Origin: Cyclobacteriaceae bacterium
GTDB taxonomy: Bacteria; Bacteroidota; Bacteroidia; Cytophagales; Cyclobacteriaceae
Assembly (NCBI GenBank): GCA_025055435.1
Contig: JANWWN010000014.1
Span: 1 to 46,730, forward strand
Length of the DNA stretch: 46,730 nt
Direction: 5' to 3'
Within the stretch, counting starts at the first letter, position 1. The number at the start of each line of letters is the position of its first letter. Below the pieces are notes generated by a model, which was not told where the DNA came from, made no database searches, and saw nothing but the letters and a program-made list of their open reading frames with translations. The position numbers and the translations under genes were made by a program. Shown here one piece after another: positions 32,867 through 41,435 of this stretch.

Positions 32867-33241
32867 ATGAGAGGATTTATTGTTATTCTGATTGCTGCCG
32901 GCCTGGTAGTAGCCTCACTAACATCGGTTGATGCAGGTTTGTATATCGGATACATCTTGTTATTGATTGCTGTGATTGCCGCTATTGGATTGCCATTGCT
33001 TAATTCGGTGAAATCGCCGGGTGAACTCAAAAAACCTTTACTGGCGTTATTGCTGATGGTTGCATTATTTGCTGTATCGTATGCACTAAGCGGCAGCGAT
33101 GTAACACCCGAACAGGCAGCTAAGGGTATTACCGAGTCAACCTCCAAACTGGTAGGTGCAGGTCTAACCATGTTCTACCTGATTTCGGGGATAGCTGTAC
33201 TTGGGTTAATTTATTCGGAAGTCAACAAAGCACTTAAATAA
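32867..33241 (+). CDS. Four-helix inner-membrane protein in the exb operon (unknown function)
   Basis: The 124-residue protein is nearly all hydrophobic. It begins [18 protein letters not shown] and has about four membrane segments separated by a [10 protein letters not shown] loop and a short acidic loop ([17 protein letters not shown]). No known domain is seen. It lies 7 bases after exbB and its stop overlaps the exbD1 start by one base (TAATG), so it is almost certainly co-expressed with the motor genes. I recall similar proteins between exbB and exbD in other Cytophagales. A role as an accessory motor subunit is inferred. The ATG at 32867 is preferred over the start at 32843, which lies within exbB. 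Confidence 0.75.
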   Translation: MRGFIVILIAAGLVVASLTSVDAGLYIGYILLLIAVIAAIGLPLLNSVKSPGELKKPLLALLLMVALFAVSYALSGSDVTPEQAAKGITESTSKLVGAGLTMFYLISGIAVLGLIYSEVNKALK

Positions 33242-33825
33242 TGCCTCGTCCTGTTCCTGAAATTCCCAACGCTTCTATGGCAGACATTGCGTTTCTGCTG
33301 TTGGTGTTCTTTTTGGTAACCACCACAGTGGCTAACGACAAAGGTTTAAGTATTCTCCTGCCACCACCGCCGGAAGCGTTACCGCCCGACATGGATATTA
33401 AAATCCAGGAGCGAAACCTGTTTAAAATTCAGGTTAACTCGTTCGATAACGTGCTGGTGGAGGGTGAACCTTTTACCGGAAGCCCTGATGAGTTGACCGA
33501 AAAAATTAAAAAGTTCATACTGAATTACGGTGCCGATCCTTCTTCTTCCGATAACCCGGAGAAGGCCATCGTTTCTTATAAAACCGACCGCGGTACAAGT
33601 CATAAAAAATTCATCGAAATACTCGATGCGATTCAGGCAGCCTACTATCAGATTTATGCCGAGAATGCCGGTGTGTCGGTGAAAAAGTGGCTGGATCTTT
33701 CTTCCGATCTCAATGATCCGGAAAACAGAAAACTGTATGATTTAGGTCGTAAGAAACGTCCGGACGGTACCATTGAAATACCCATGAACCTGTCAATTGC
33801 CGAACCGACTAAAGTAGGAGGATAA
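33241..33825 (+). CDS. exbD: ExbD/TolR family protein 1
   Basis: The 194-residue protein has a short cytosolic start, a single membrane helix with the functional Asp15 ([19 protein letters not shown]) and a periplasmic domain of 150 residues. The Asp transfers protons in the ExbB-ExbD motor. It is longer than E. coli ExbD (141) because the periplasmic domain has an added C-terminal segment. The start ATG overlaps the preceding stop by one base. A second exbD follows five bases later. Confidence 0.9.
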   Translation: MPRPVPEIPNASMADIAFLLLVFFLVTTTVANDKGLSILLPPPPEALPPDMDIKIQERNLFKIQVNSFDNVLVEGEPFTGSPDELTEKIKKFILNYGADPSSSDNPEKAIVSYKTDRGTSHKKFIEILDAIQAAYYQIYAENAGVSVKKWLDLSSDLNDPENRKLYDLGRKKRPDGTIEIPMNLSIAEPTKVGG

Positions 33826-33829
33826 TCAC

Positions 33830-34294
33830 ATGTCAAAGTTTAAGAAAAAAGCAGCCGTTAAACAGGACATTCCCACCTCGTCCATGCCCGATGTGGTGTT
33901 CATGCTCCTGTTCTTCTTCATGGTGACCACCGTGTTGCGCGAAACCTCCATTAACGTTAAGCAGCACCTTCCCGAGGCTACCATGCTTAAAAAACTTGCA
34001 CGCAAGTCGCTGGTAGCCTATATGTACATAGGCGAACCAAAAAAAACAGATCAATGGGGTAAGGAGCCGAAAATCCAGGTAAATGATGTCTTTATTGAAC
34101 CGAAAGACGTTATTCAATGGGTTAACTCCGAAAAGGCGAAGCTCAATGAATTTGAACGCGACCAGCTCACGGTGTCCATGAAGGTGGACAGTGAAGTAAA
34201 GCGCGGTATCATTGCGGATGTGGAAACCGAGTTGCGTAAAGCTAACGCCCGCCTGCTGTTATATTCAACTCAGCAGCGTCGGGTTGAGAACTAA
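33830..34294 (+). CDS. exbD: ExbD/TolR family protein 2
   Basis: The 154-residue protein has a basic N-terminus (SKFKKKAAVK), one membrane helix with the conserved Asp21 (SSMPDVVFMLLFFFMVTT) and a periplasmic domain. Two different ExbD proteins in one operon are common in Bacteroidota and suggest a hetero-oligomeric motor. An intrinsic terminator follows at 34312-34340, so the operon ends here. Confidence 0.9.
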   Translation: MSKFKKKAAVKQDIPTSSMPDVVFMLLFFFMVTTVLRETSINVKQHLPEATMLKKLARKSLVAYMYIGEPKKTDQWGKEPKIQVNDVFIEPKDVIQWVNSEKAKLNEFERDQLTVSMKVDSEVKRGIIADVETELRKANARLLLYSTQQRRVEN

Positions 34295-34311
34295 TGCACA
34301 ACCCAAAAACT

Positions 34312-34340
34312 AAAAGCCCTGCCTTTGCAGGGCTTTTTTG
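34312..34340 (+). terminator. Strong intrinsic terminator of the exb operon
   Basis: AAGCCCTGC (from 34313) and GCAGGGCTT (to about 34335) pair perfectly around a CTTT loop, followed by a run of T to 34340. It lies 20 bases after the second exbD stop. The next gene's ATG (34342) begins two bases after the T run, so the terminator occupies its 5' leader. Confidence 0.8.
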
Positions 34341-34341
34341 T

Positions 34342-35673
34342 ATGAACCCTGCTGAAAAATCCGTTAAAAGAAATCATCCTGCTACAGTTCGTGCCTGGTG
34401 TATGTACGACTGGGCCAATTCGGTTTATTCGCTTGTGATCACCTCCGCCATTTTTCCGGTCTATTATAAGGCAGTAGCTGTTACCCGTGAGGGAGAGGAA
34501 ACGGTTCCTTTCATGGGGTACTCAATTAAAAACTCCGTGTTGTATTCATACGCGTTGTCCTTTTCGTTTTTAATAGTTGCCGCTATCCTTCCGCTGCTTT
34601 CAGGTGTTTCGGATTATACGGGCAGAAAAAAGCAATTCATGCAGGTATTCGTGATTATGGGCAGCATGGCCTGCATTGGTCTCTACTTCTTTGAAGGCAT
34701 AGAAACATTGTATTGGGGAATATTCTGCTCGGTTATGGCCAGTATCGGATATTCCGGCAGCCTGGTATTTTATGATGCCTTTCTTCCTGAAATTGTTACC
34801 GAAGACCGTCTGGATGAAGTCAGCGCCAGAGGTTATTCCATGGGCTACTATGGCAGCGTTATTTTGATGGTCGCCTGCCTGGTACTTATCCTCAATCCGC
34901 AGTGGTTTGGCTTTTCATCGGAAGGCCATGCTACGCGTTTCAGTTTCTTGTTGGTGGGTGTTTGGTGGATGGGATTTGCCTGGATGTCATTCCGTAAACT
35001 ACCGGAGAACCCTACCGGTACAAAAGGTGCACGGGCATGGCGGAAGGGATATGAAGAAATTCTCAAGGTTTGGCGCGAGCTGAAGCACTCACCCGATTTA
35101 AAAAAATACCTTACGTCATTTTTTTTCTTCAACATGGGCGTGCAAACCGTAATGTATCTGGCAACCTTGTTTGGCACCGATGTACTTCGGTTACCATCTC
35201 AGAATCTCATCGCCACCATTCTGCTTATTCAGTTGGTGGCTGCAGCCGGAGCCTGGTTTTTTGCACGGCTGTCGCGACAGAAGGGAAATACCTTTACGCT
35301 GTCGCTCATGTTGGCCGGATGGATACTGGTTTGTCTTTCAGCCTACGGCATAACCAAGGCGTATCAGTTCTATCTGCTGGCAGCCGTTGTTGGGATGATA
35401 ATGGGAGGTATTCAGTCGCTGTCGCGGGCTACTTATGCTAAATTGCTTCCGGTTAATACCCTTGACCATGCTTCGTATTTCAGTTTTTATGATGTCACTT
35501 ATAACCTAAGTATCGTGCTGGGTACTTTTTCTTACGGACTGGTTCATCAGCTTACCGGCAACATGCGCAACAGCGCGTTGGCGCTCGCCATCTATTTTGT
35601 CATCGGACTAATTTTTTTGCACCGGGTTCGTTCGGTAACCATTCGTGTTCCGGTATCGCGGCAAGCTCAGTAG
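34342..35673 (+). CDS. MFS transporter, UMF1 (Atg22-like) family
   Basis: The 443-residue membrane protein has about 12 spans. It starts RAWCMYDWANSVYSLVITSAI, with the YDWANS motif of the UMF1 and Atg22-like efflux family. The loop SDYTGRKKQFM and MGGIQSLSRATYAKLLP are also characteristic. Yeast Atg22 exports amino acids from the vacuole; bacterial substrates are unknown. The ATG at 34342 gives the usual short N-terminus; the upstream in-frame start at 34294 runs through the terminator hairpin and is unlikely. It overlaps the convergent AMP nucleosidase gene by 7 bases. Confidence 0.85.
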   Translation: MNPAEKSVKRNHPATVRAWCMYDWANSVYSLVITSAIFPVYYKAVAVTREGEETVPFMGYSIKNSVLYSYALSFSFLIVAAILPLLSGVSDYTGRKKQFMQVFVIMGSMACIGLYFFEGIETLYWGIFCSVMASIGYSGSLVFYDAFLPEIVTEDRLDEVSARGYSMGYYGSVILMVACLVLILNPQWFGFSSEGHATRFSFLLVGVWWMGFAWMSFRKLPENPTGTKGARAWRKGYEEILKVWRELKHSPDLKKYLTSFFFFNMGVQTVMYLATLFGTDVLRLPSQNLIATILLIQLVAAAGAWFFARLSRQKGNTFTLSLMLAGWILVCLSAYGITKAYQFYLLAAVVGMIMGGIQSLSRATYAKLLPVNTLDHASYFSFYDVTYNLSIVLGTFSYGLVHQLTGNMRNSALALAIYFVIGLIFLHRVRSVTIRVPVSRQAQ

Positions 35674-36437
35674 CGCAGGTGCTTTACGGTAATGCCATTG
35701 TTGATAAGCTGCTTTAAAGAGTCTATTCCGATTTTCAGGTGCAGTTCAACATAATTTTGTGTTACCACCCGGTCGCTGGCTTCGGTTTTCACACCTTCCG
35801 GAACCATAGGTTGATCGGACACCAGCAATAAAGCACCGGCCGGTATTTTGTTTTTAAAAGCTGTGGTGAAAATCGTTGCGGTCTCCATATCAATGGCCTG
35901 GGCGCGTATTTTTCTGAGATAGATTTTAAATTTTTCATCCCACTCCCAAACCCGGCGGTTGGTGGTGTAAACCGTCCCGGTCCAGTAATCCTGATTATAA
36001 TCGCGTATTGTCGTAGATATGGCTTTCTGCAGCGCGAAAGCCGGAAGGGCTGGAACTTCAGGAGGCATGTAGTCGTTGCTGGTACCTTCACCACGAATGG
36101 CCGCAATCGGAAGAATAAAATCTCCGATGTCGTTTTTCTTCTTTAGCGCCCCGCATTTACCAAGAAACAGCGCTGCTTTTGGTTTAATGGCACTCAGGCA
36201 GTCTATGATAGTTGCCGCATTCGGGCTGCCCATACCGAAATTGATGATGGTGATGCCCTCGGCTGTGGCATTGCGCATGGGGCGGTCCAGTCCGTTAACC
36301 GGTACGTTGTGCCATTCGGCAAAAAGCTTGACGTAATTATCGAAGTTGGTCAGTAAAATATATTGTCCGAATTGTTCAAGCGGTTGTCCGGTATACCGCG
36401 GCAACCAGTTTTCAACAATTTCCTGTTTGGTTTTCAT
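35667..36437 (-). CDS. amn: AMP nucleosidase (short form)
   Basis: The enzyme splits AMP to adenine and ribose 5-phosphate. The 256-residue protein matches the short AMN-like form with phosphorylase fold: IINFGMGSPNAATIIDCL, ALFLGKCGALKKKNDIGDFILP, and QAIDMETATIFTTAF near the active-site Met-Glu-Thr. The E. coli enzyme has an extra N-terminal domain that is absent here. The start is 20 bases from the divergent HsdR_N-like gene. Confidence 0.9.
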   Translation of the reverse strand: MKTKQEIVENWLPRYTGQPLEQFGQYILLTNFDNYVKLFAEWHNVPVNGLDRPMRNATAEGITIINFGMGSPNAATIIDCLSAIKPKAALFLGKCGALKKKNDIGDFILPIAAIRGEGTSNDYMPPEVPALPAFALQKAISTTIRDYNQDYWTGTVYTTNRRVWEWDEKFKIYLRKIRAQAIDMETATIFTTAFKNKIPAGALLLVSDQPMVPEGVKTEASDRVVTQNYVELHLKIGIDSLKQLINNGITVKHLRY

Positions 36438-36457
36438 AAGCTGATGTAATTTTCCAC

Positions 36458-36901
36458 GTGCAAAAATTAAATTTTCCTTACTATAATTTTGACATCACCA
36501 ACGACTCCGGCAAGCTATGGATTTTCGACCGGATACGAAAAAAAAAGGTCGTGTTAACGCCCGAAGAGTGGGTCAGGCAACATCTGGTACATTTTCTTAT
36601 TCACGAGCGCAACTGTCCGAAATCGCTGATACGAATAGAATACAGCCTGCATTTCAACAGCATGATGCGCCGCGCTGATATTCTGGTATTCAGTCGGGAG
36701 GGACATCACTGGATGGTTGCCGAATGCAAGGCGCCCGATGTGAAGCTCACGGAAGAGTCGGCTATGCAGCTGGCCCGGTATAATGCTGTTCTCCGTGCGG
36801 AGTATATTTTGCTAACTAATGGTTTATCACATTACTGTTTCCAGACCGACTTCAGCAAAGGCTTACTTACACCTTTGAAAGATATTCCTTTTTACACCTG
36901 A
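36458..36901 (+). CDS. HsdR N-terminal-like PD-(D/E)XK protein
   Basis: The 147-residue protein resembles the type I restriction enzyme R protein N-terminal domain. It starts with YYNFDITNDSGKLWIFDRIRKKKVVLTPEE cut here into its parts: the RKKKVVLTPEEWVRQH block is typical. The nuclease-like residues are Asp74 (RRADILVF) and Glu89-Cys-Lys91 (VAECKAP). Small stand-alone copies are common in Bacteroidota, and whether they cut DNA is not known. There is no hsdM, hsdS or helicase nearby. The start is GTG at 36458, and 20 bases separate it from the divergent amn. Confidence 0.75.
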   Translation: MQKLNFPYYNFDITNDSGKLWIFDRIRKKKVVLTPEEWVRQHLVHFLIHERNCPKSLIRIEYSLHFNSMMRRADILVFSREGHHWMVAECKAPDVKLTEESAMQLARYNAVLRAEYILLTNGLSHYCFQTDFSKGLLTPLKDIPFYT

Positions 36902-36908
36902 CAGCTTT

Positions 36909-38021
36909 TCAGAGGAACTTCTTTACATCTGTATAAGGGAGGTTAAATGCATCGGCTACGCCCTTATATACTACATGGCCGAACATCACATTCAGGCCAA
37001 GGCGGAGCTCCGAGCTTTCCTGGCAGGCTTTTTTCCATCCCATGTTGGCCAGTTTAATGGCATAAGGTAATGTTGCGTTGGTAAGTGCCAGTGTTGAAGT
37101 ATAAGGAACCGCGCCCGGCATATTGGCAACGCAATAGTGTACCACATCATCAATGATGTAGGTTGGATTCTCGTGGGTGGTGGGTGTACAGGTTTCGATA
37201 CAACCGCCCTGGTCAACGGCCACATCTACCAGCACAGTGCCCGGCCGCATGGTCTTCAGCATATCGCGGGTAATGAGCTTCGGTGCTTTTGCTCCGGGAA
37301 TTAAAACGCCTCCGATAATTAAATCAGCATCGCGCACCAGCTCCCGTATCACATATTCGTTTGAAACCATGGTATGCACGTTCTCGGGCATCACATCATC
37401 GAGGTAGCGAAGGCGATTAATATTTACATCCAGGATGGTAACATCAGCGCCCATGCCGGCAGCAATTTTTGCCGCGTTGGTGCCTACCACGCCGCCTCCC
37501 AGAATCAGAACCTTAGCGGGTTTAACACCGGGAACACCGCCCAGTAAAATACCGCGGCCTTTCAAAGGCTTTTCCAGGTATTTGGCACCTTCCTGAACGG
37601 CCATCCGACCGGCTACCTCCGACATCGGAATGAGTAGCGGCAGGCTGCCATCGGCGCGTTCGACCGTTTCATAAGCCAGGCATACCGCACCGCTTTCCAT
37701 CATGGCGCGCGTAAGCGGTTCGTATGAGGCAAAATGAAAGTAGGTAAATACCAATTGTTCCTTTTTAATGAGACCGTATTCCTGTTCAATCGGCTCCTTA
37801 ACCTTAATGATCATCTCGGCTTTTTCGAACACCTGGGCTGGTGTATCGAGTAAGAGCGCACCCGCCTGAACATAATCATCATCAGAAAAACCGCTGCCCG
37901 CTCCGGCTGATTTTTCCACATATACCGTATGGCCTCGCTTTACCAGTTCTTTTGTTCCTGCCGGGGTCAGTGCTACGCGGTTTTCGTTGTTTTTAATTTC
38001 ACGGGGTACGCCAATAATCAT
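36909..38021 (-). CDS. ald: Alanine dehydrogenase
   Basis: The enzyme oxidises L-alanine to pyruvate with NAD+. The 370-residue protein shows the family start MIIGVPREIKNNENRVALTP, FTYFHFAS with the active-site His, and the NAD-binding VLILGGGVVGTNAAKIA followed by DVNINRLRYLDD. VDVAVDQGGCIET and MPGAVPYTSTLALTNATLPY are also typical. Length fits. A textbook promoter (TTG, 19 bases, TATCTTTG) lies upstream at 38045-38074. Confidence 0.97.
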   Translation of the reverse strand: MIIGVPREIKNNENRVALTPAGTKELVKRGHTVYVEKSAGAGSGFSDDDYVQAGALLLDTPAQVFEKAEMIIKVKEPIEQEYGLIKKEQLVFTYFHFASYEPLTRAMMESGAVCLAYETVERADGSLPLLIPMSEVAGRMAVQEGAKYLEKPLKGRGILLGGVPGVKPAKVLILGGGVVGTNAAKIAAGMGADVTILDVNINRLRYLDDVMPENVHTMVSNEYVIRELVRDADLIIGGVLIPGAKAPKLITRDMLKTMRPGTVLVDVAVDQGGCIETCTPTTHENPTYIIDDVVHYCVANMPGAVPYTSTLALTNATLPYAIKLANMGWKKACQESSELRLGLNVMFGHVVYKGVADAFNLPYTDVKKFL

Positions 38022-38044
38022 GACTCAATCGTTTGAATTGGCTG

Positions 38045-38074
38045 CAAAGATAACCGCCCGGCCCCAATACGCAA
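38045..38074 (-). promoter_or_regulatory. Promoter of ald, matching the Bacteroidota consensus
   Basis: On the minus strand TTG (38074-38072), exactly 19 bases, and TATCTTTG (38052-38045) match TTG-N19-TAnnTTTG without mismatch. It lies in the 71-base gap between ald and the divergent E1 gene, and the -7 box ends 23 bases before the ald ATG. Confidence 0.65.
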
Positions 38075-38092
38075 TTGGCAGTTGGCAGCCTT

Positions 38093-40540
38093 ATGGCTAT
38101 TTTTGACCGATTTGAAAACCGGAACAGCGTGGCAGAAACAAAAACATCAAAAATGCGCTTTTCGCAGGCCAGGGTAAAAGAAATTCTGGCCGATTACCGG
38201 CTGGCATGTGAGAGCAGGGAAGCCAGTTTACTGGGAAGGAAAGAAGTATTTATGGGTAAGGCCAAGTTCGGCATTTTTGGCGATGGCAAGGAAGTGGCAC
38301 AAATTGCCATGGCCAAAGTTTTTCGTCCGGGTGATTTTCGTTCGGGCTACTACCGTGATCAAACATTCATGCTGGCCATCGGTGAGCTTACCCTCGAACA
38401 ATACTTTGCCCAGCTGTATGCACATACTTCCGTTGAAGCTGAGCCCGCCTCGGCCGGCAGACTGATGAACGGACACTTCGCTACCCGCATGTTGGACGAG
38501 CACGGTAAACTGAAAAACCTGACCGAACTGAAAAACAGTTCGTCCGATATCAGCCCAACGGCTGCGCAAATGCCGCGACTGTTGGGTTTGGCGTATGCCT
38601 CGAAGCTGTTCCGCAATAATCCGCAACTTCATCAGTTCACAAACCTTTCGCGTAAGGGCAACGAAGTGGCATTCGGCACCATCGGCAATGCATCTACTTC
38701 CGAAGGAATGTTTTTCGAAGCCATGAATGCCGCCGGAGTGCTTCAGGTTCCCATGCTGGTTTCGGTTTGGGACGATAACTATGGTATTTCCGTTCCGCAG
38801 GAATACCACACCACCAAGGGCAGCATATCCAAGGCATTGAGTGGCATGCAGCGAAAACCCGGTGAGCCCGGTATTGAGATATTTACAGTCAAGGGTTGGG
38901 ATTATCCGGCTTTACTTGAAACATATAAAAAAGCCGAAAAAATATGCCGGGAGGAACATGTTCCTGTGCTGGTTCATGTAGAAGAAATGACCCAGCCACA
39001 GGGGCACTCTACTTCAGGTTCGCACGAACGATACAAATCCACTGAGCGACTTGCCTGGGAAGCGGAGTATGATTGCATCCGTAAAATGCGGGAATGGATT
39101 GTAAACGAAGTTCTGGTTTTGCCTGAAGAGCTGGATGCCATTGAAGCCGAAGCCAGGCAAACCGTCCGCAAAGCGAAGGATAAGGCGTGGAAAGCCTTTA
39201 CAGAAGACATACAAAAAGATCAGCGCGAGTTGGAAAGTATATTAACTGAACTGGCGCAACAGTCGCGCTATGCCCAGGAAATCATTGAAACGCATCAGCA
39301 GCTAAAACGCACCGTTAATCCGGTGCGTATGGATGCCATGCGGGCGGCCCGCAAAGTAGCGCGGGTGGTTCGGGATGAGGAGAGCGAAGGTCGCAATAAG
39401 CTGCTAAGCTGGCTTGAACGGTTACATCGAGATGCGTACGACCGTTACAGCTCGCATTTATACAGCGAAACCGATGAATCGGCTATGAAGGTGCCTGAAG
39501 TTAAGGCCGTGTTCTCTGAGAACGCTCCCGAGGTTGACGGACGCGAAGTGGTGCGCGCCTGCTTTGATGCAGCCTTGGCGCGCGATGCCCGGGTATTTGC
39601 AATAGGTGAAGACGTAGGGAAAATTGGGGATGTGAATCAGGGTTTTGCCGGCCTTCAGGATAAATACGGTGAGTTGCGCGTAACCGATACCGGCATTCGC
39701 GAATGCACCATCATCGGGCAGGGTATAGGTGCAGCCCTGCGCGGCCTGCGGCCCATAGCCGAAATCCAATACCTGGATTATTTGCTCTATGCCCTGCAAA
39801 TTATGAGCGATGACCTGGCCTGTCTGCAATACCGAACCAAGGGTGGTCAGAAAGCGCCCCTCATCATCCGAACAAGGGGTCATCGCCTGGAAGGCGTATG
39901 GCACTCGGGTTCGCCCATTGGAATGATTTTGCACAGCCTGCGCGGCATTTATGTACTTGTTCCGCGCAACATGACTCAGGCTGCCGGTTTCTACAATACC
40001 ATGTTGCAGTCGGATGATACGGCATTGATTATTGAGTGCCTGAACGGTTACCGGCTTAAGGAACGGATACCTGAAAATATTGGTGAGTTTACTGTTCCGC
40101 TCGGCGTTCCGGAAGTTCTGCGCGCAGGGGATGATGTGACTGTAGTAACATACGGTTCTATGTGCCGCATTGTAATGGAGGCTGCGGAAGAACTGGAGAA
40201 ACTGGGAATTTCGTGTGAAGTGATTGATGTGCAGACCCTGTTACCTTTTGACATTCACCACTCTATTTGCGATTCGGTAAAGAAGACCAATCGCATAGTT
40301 TTTGCTGATGAAGATGTTCCCGGCGGAGCCACTGCGTTTATGCTGCAACAGGTTTTGGAAGTACAGGGCGCATTTCAATACCTGGATGCAGCACCGGTTA
40401 CCATCACAGCCAGGGAACACCGGCCCGCGTACTCATCAGATGGTGATTATTTTTCCAAGCCAAATGCCGATGATGTTATCGAGCGAATTTATGCCCTGAT
40501 GCATGAGGCTGACCCGACAAGGTATCCGGCCATCTTTTAA
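38093..40540 (+). CDS. Fused alpha/beta 2-oxo-acid dehydrogenase E1
   Basis: The 815-residue protein fuses E1-alpha (about 20-460) and E1-beta (about 480-815) of a branched-chain or pyruvate-type 2-oxo-acid dehydrogenase. E1-alpha carries the thiamine diphosphate motif as GNASTSEG (198-205) followed by DDNYGIS (227-233), where the usual GDG is GNA. The beta half has the IGEDVGKIGDVNQGFAGL and TDTGIRECTIIGQGIGAALRG blocks. Such fusions are common in Bacteroidota and work with separate E2 and E3 subunits, which are not in the window. The ATG at 38093 is preferred over the TTG at 38075. Confidence 0.9.
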   Translation: MAIFDRFENRNSVAETKTSKMRFSQARVKEILADYRLACESREASLLGRKEVFMGKAKFGIFGDGKEVAQIAMAKVFRPGDFRSGYYRDQTFMLAIGELTLEQYFAQLYAHTSVEAEPASAGRLMNGHFATRMLDEHGKLKNLTELKNSSSDISPTAAQMPRLLGLAYASKLFRNNPQLHQFTNLSRKGNEVAFGTIGNASTSEGMFFEAMNAAGVLQVPMLVSVWDDNYGISVPQEYHTTKGSISKALSGMQRKPGEPGIEIFTVKGWDYPALLETYKKAEKICREEHVPVLVHVEEMTQPQGHSTSGSHERYKSTERLAWEAEYDCIRKMREWIVNEVLVLPEELDAIEAEARQTVRKAKDKAWKAFTEDIQKDQRELESILTELAQQSRYAQEIIETHQQLKRTVNPVRMDAMRAARKVARVVRDEESEGRNKLLSWLERLHRDAYDRYSSHLYSETDESAMKVPEVKAVFSENAPEVDGREVVRACFDAALARDARVFAIGEDVGKIGDVNQGFAGLQDKYGELRVTDTGIRECTIIGQGIGAALRGLRPIAEIQYLDYLLYALQIMSDDLACLQYRTKGGQKAPLIIRTRGHRLEGVWHSGSPIGMILHSLRGIYVLVPRNMTQAAGFYNTMLQSDDTALIIECLNGYRLKERIPENIGEFTVPLGVPEVLRAGDDVTVVTYGSMCRIVMEAAEELEKLGISCEVIDVQTLLPFDIHHSICDSVKKTNRIVFADEDVPGGATAFMLQQVLEVQGAFQYLDAAPVTITAREHRPAYSSDGDYFSKPNADDVIERIYALMHEADPTRYPAIF

Positions 40541-41403
40541 TTTACCCGAATCAGGTCGAGCGTAAATTCAGATACCCGCACCGAATCGCGGTTAAGTGCG
40601 CGGTCACTTACAATTACATCGAGTGCGATAGGACGTACGCCGAATACGGTTAGAAAGCCAATGGAAGTCATTTTATATTTCAAGGTTCCTTCGGTTGGCC
40701 CCTCTGTTTCGGAAAGTATCGGATACCGGGAATTAAAAGTAGTACAGAAATTTTGTTCCCAGCTGTATTCCTGAAGGGATGAGCCTACCCGCTGATAAAA
40801 GCGTACCCGGAGGTTGTAGTGATTCCGGTTTACACGATAATAAAGGGTATCCTGTACGATTACATCACCTCGGGTTGACCGGGCAACAATATTGTAGGTA
40901 GAATCAACAACCTGAGGCATAGTGTAAGGTATGATCAGATACTGGATACGATAATTGCGGCAACCCAGGTCGCCACTGGCCAATGGCGGCAGGTATCCAT
41001 AACCCGCTTTATTACGCGTACGAAGACGCACAAGCTTACCCGTATTGCCGATGTCTTTTAAAACAGGCAGGCTCGATGGTATTGGGTCAGGCGCATTCAC
41101 ATTAACCTGGTCGGTTGGGTTTTTAATAACTGTAAAACCCGGCCCCTCCAGATAATAAAAATTCGGGTGGAAGGGGTCGCTGCTGTGCTGCGGATTCAAT
41201 GCATCAAAACCCATATCACCATCACCATCACGGAAATCGATATGCAATATGATGGTATCGGCATTTTCCAATCCGGGTGTTTCGTAAAATTCAATTTTAC
41301 TGATGGAAATCTCCGGCTTGCTGCTGAACTGGGGAGGTTCGAAGCATCCGTCCAGAAGAAAGAGGATCACAAAAAAACTCAGAATGGACGCCAGTAAGCG
41401 CAT
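40537..41403 (-). CDS. Lipoprotein of unknown function
   Basis: The 288-residue protein has a lipoprotein signal with the lipobox LLDG-Cys20 and an acidic then Pro-rich start after the Cys (EPPQFSS). An Ig- or beta-sandwich-like body follows, including DFRDGDGDMGFDAL near residue 55. I recognise no family with confidence; it resembles unnamed Cytophagales lipoproteins with a GDGDMG motif. It overlaps the convergent E1 gene by 4 bases and is divergent from the LuxE-like gene. Confidence 0.7.
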   Translation of the reverse strand: MRLLASILSFFVILFLLDGCFEPPQFSSKPEISISKIEFYETPGLENADTIILHIDFRDGDGDMGFDALNPQHSSDPFHPNFYYLEGPGFTVIKNPTDQVNVNAPDPIPSSLPVLKDIGNTGKLVRLRTRNKAGYGYLPPLASGDLGCRNYRIQYLIIPYTMPQVVDSTYNIVARSTRGDVIVQDTLYYRVNRNHYNLRVRFYQRVGSSLQEYSWEQNFCTTFNSRYPILSETEGPTEGTLKYKMTSIGFLTVFGVRPIALDVIVSDRALNRDSVRVSEFTLDLIRVN

Positions 41404-41408
41404 GTGTG

Positions 41409-41416
41409 TAAATTTG
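41409..41416 (+). promoter_or_regulatory. -7 box TAAATTTG upstream of the LuxE-like gene
   Basis: TAAATTTG matches TAnnTTTG exactly and lies 19 bases before the TTG start at 41436, in the gap with the divergent lipoprotein gene. No -33 TTG is seen at the usual spacing. Confidence 0.4.
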
Positions 41417-41435
41417 ACTGTAAATTAATTAACAT

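Noticed and set aside
38228-38809. A 193-codon minus-strand frame opposite the E1 gene
   Set aside because: It is a shadow of the intact E1 gene and has no domain or start context.
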